A stretch of DNA of 6,412 bases from an uncultured Eubacteriales bacterium (GTDB taxonomy: Bacteria > Bacillota > Clostridia > Oscillospirales > CAG-382): contig CAKSCN010000143.1 of NCBI GenBank assembly GCA_934444485.1, positions 1 through 6,412 of the forward strand, given 5' to 3'. Shown here piece after piece: positions 5,925 through 6,412 of this stretch (its first letter is position 1; each line of letters starts with the position of its first letter). Both the position numbers and the translations under genes were made by a program. Under the pieces are notes generated by a model that was not told the DNA's origin, searched no databases, and saw only the letters and a program-made list of their open reading frames with translations.

Positions 5925-5953
5925 TTGACTTCTGCACTCGACCGCTGTATAAT
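5925..5953 (+). promoter_or_regulatory. Sigma-A promoter of the substrate-binding lipoprotein gene
   Basis: TTGACT at 5925-5930 and TATAAT at 5948-5953 are 17 bases apart, one mismatch from consensus. Transcription should start near 5960, leaving a short leader before the ATG at 5987. Operator 3 lies just upstream. Confidence 0.88.
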
Positions 5954-5986
5954 AAGGCATACAAAATTTGAAAAGAGGTTTTTCCC

Positions 5987-6412
5987 ATGAAAAAGATTAT
6001 CTCAATATTGGCGGTACTCACAATGATACTCGCCCTCACCGCCTGCTCCGGCGCAAATACCGCAGAAAAGGACACGTACACCGTCGGCATCTGCCAGCTC
6101 GTACAGCACGACGCACTCGACGCCGCAACCAAAGGCTTCATGGACGCTCTGAGTGCCGAGTTCGGCGATAAAATCACATTCCTCAACGAGAACGCAAGCA
6201 ACGACGTGCAGACCTGTACGACAATCATCAACAACCTCGTAAACAAGAAGGTTGACCTTATCCTCGCAAACGCAACTCCCGCTCTCCAGGCAGCCGTAAA
6301 CGGCACGGCGACAATTCCCGTTCTCGGAACGTCAATAACCGAGTACGGCACGGCTCTCGGCATCGAGGACTTCAACGGCACCGTCGGCGGCAATGTTTCG
6401 GGTACGTCGGAC
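5987..6412 (+). CDS. ABC transporter substrate-binding lipoprotein (TrpX/COG2984-like), 3' end beyond window
   Basis: The frame is open from ATG at 5987 to the right edge, 142 codons of a protein usually about 330 residues long. AAGAGG at 5973-5978 lies eight bases upstream. Residues 1-19 are a lipoprotein signal: KK, a hydrophobic core, then the lipobox LTAC at 17-20 with Cys20 as the lipidated residue. The mature part opens YTVGICQLVQHDALDAA (31-47), continues with a first Rossmann-like lobe containing NDVQTCTTIINNLVNKKVDL (72-91), and reaches GGNVSGTSD at 134-142, a hallmark of the ABC_sub_bind (PF04392) family. Members capture solutes outside the membrane for an importer; some are assigned to tryptophan or tyrosine uptake, but the substrate is not settled here. 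Permease and ATPase genes probably follow outside the window. The divergent LysR-type gene and operator 3 suggest ligand-dependent control. Confidence 0.92.
   Translation, partial: MKKIISILAVLTMILALTACSGANTAEKDTYTVGICQLVQHDALDAATKGFMDALSAEFGDKITFLNENASNDVQTCTTIINNLVNKKVDLILANATPALQAAVNGTATIPVLGTSITEYGTALGIEDFNGTVGGNVSGTSD

Noticed and set aside
5968..6171. Plus-strand frame starting just before the lipoprotein ATG
   Set aside because: It starts at a non-ATG codon within the lipoprotein leader and yields an Arg/His-rich sequence in the wrong frame.
5917..6393. Minus-strand open frame of 158 codons
   Set aside because: It is antisense to the substrate-binding lipoprotein, which has a promoter, ribosome binding site, lipobox and family motif on the plus strand.

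Overview
The window looks like a chromosomal segment of a Gram-positive Clostridia member, probably from the Ruminococcaceae/Oscillospiraceae neighbourhood. This rests on strong AGGAGG-type ribosome binding sites, canonical sigma-A promoters, a Sec or lipoprotein-exported repeat protein beside a MacB/LolD-type ABC ATPase, tRNA genes with encoded CCA, and hairpin-rich intergenic repeats. The taxonomic call is an inference, because no marker gene is present.

Layout from left to right. (1) Bases 1-2519, minus strand: a very large exported protein made of an N-terminal domain and at least five and a half tandem beta-rich repeats of 123-125 residues. It runs off the left edge, with 839 codons visible. 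(2) Bases 2520-2786: an intergenic spacer packed with five consecutive hairpin-forming palindromes. (3) Bases 2787-3521, minus: an ABC transporter ATPase of the MacB/LolD class, starting at a GTG. It lies upstream of the repeat protein in the same direction, so the two probably form one export or cell-envelope transport operon whose permease would be beyond the left edge. (4) Bases 3522-3820: AT-rich spacer. (5) Bases 3821-4120, plus: a compact tRNA operon with a consensus extended -10 promoter, tRNA-Thr(TGT), tRNA-Tyr(GTA) and a strong intrinsic terminator. (6) Bases 4121-4826: about 700 bases with no convincing gene, but with degenerate direct repeats, GCGGAAT iterations, a compound palindrome and a series of hairpins. 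(7) Bases 4827-5702, minus: a LysR-type regulator. (8) Bases 5703-5986: a divergent control region with two near-perfect sigma-A promoters and three copies of an ATAA-N7-TTAT dyad spaced 84 and 85 bp apart. (9) Bases 5987 to the right edge, plus: the start of a TrpX/COG2984-type substrate-binding lipoprotein.

Two functional modules stand out. The left module pairs a MacB/LolD-like ATPase with a secreted, repeat-rich adaptor-like protein. The right module is a classic LysR arrangement: the regulator is transcribed away from an ABC importer gene. One dyad is centred near -65 of the importer promoter, the usual activation position, and one overlaps the regulator's own transcription start, a position suited to autorepression. 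The phased three-operator array is the most interesting signal in the window.
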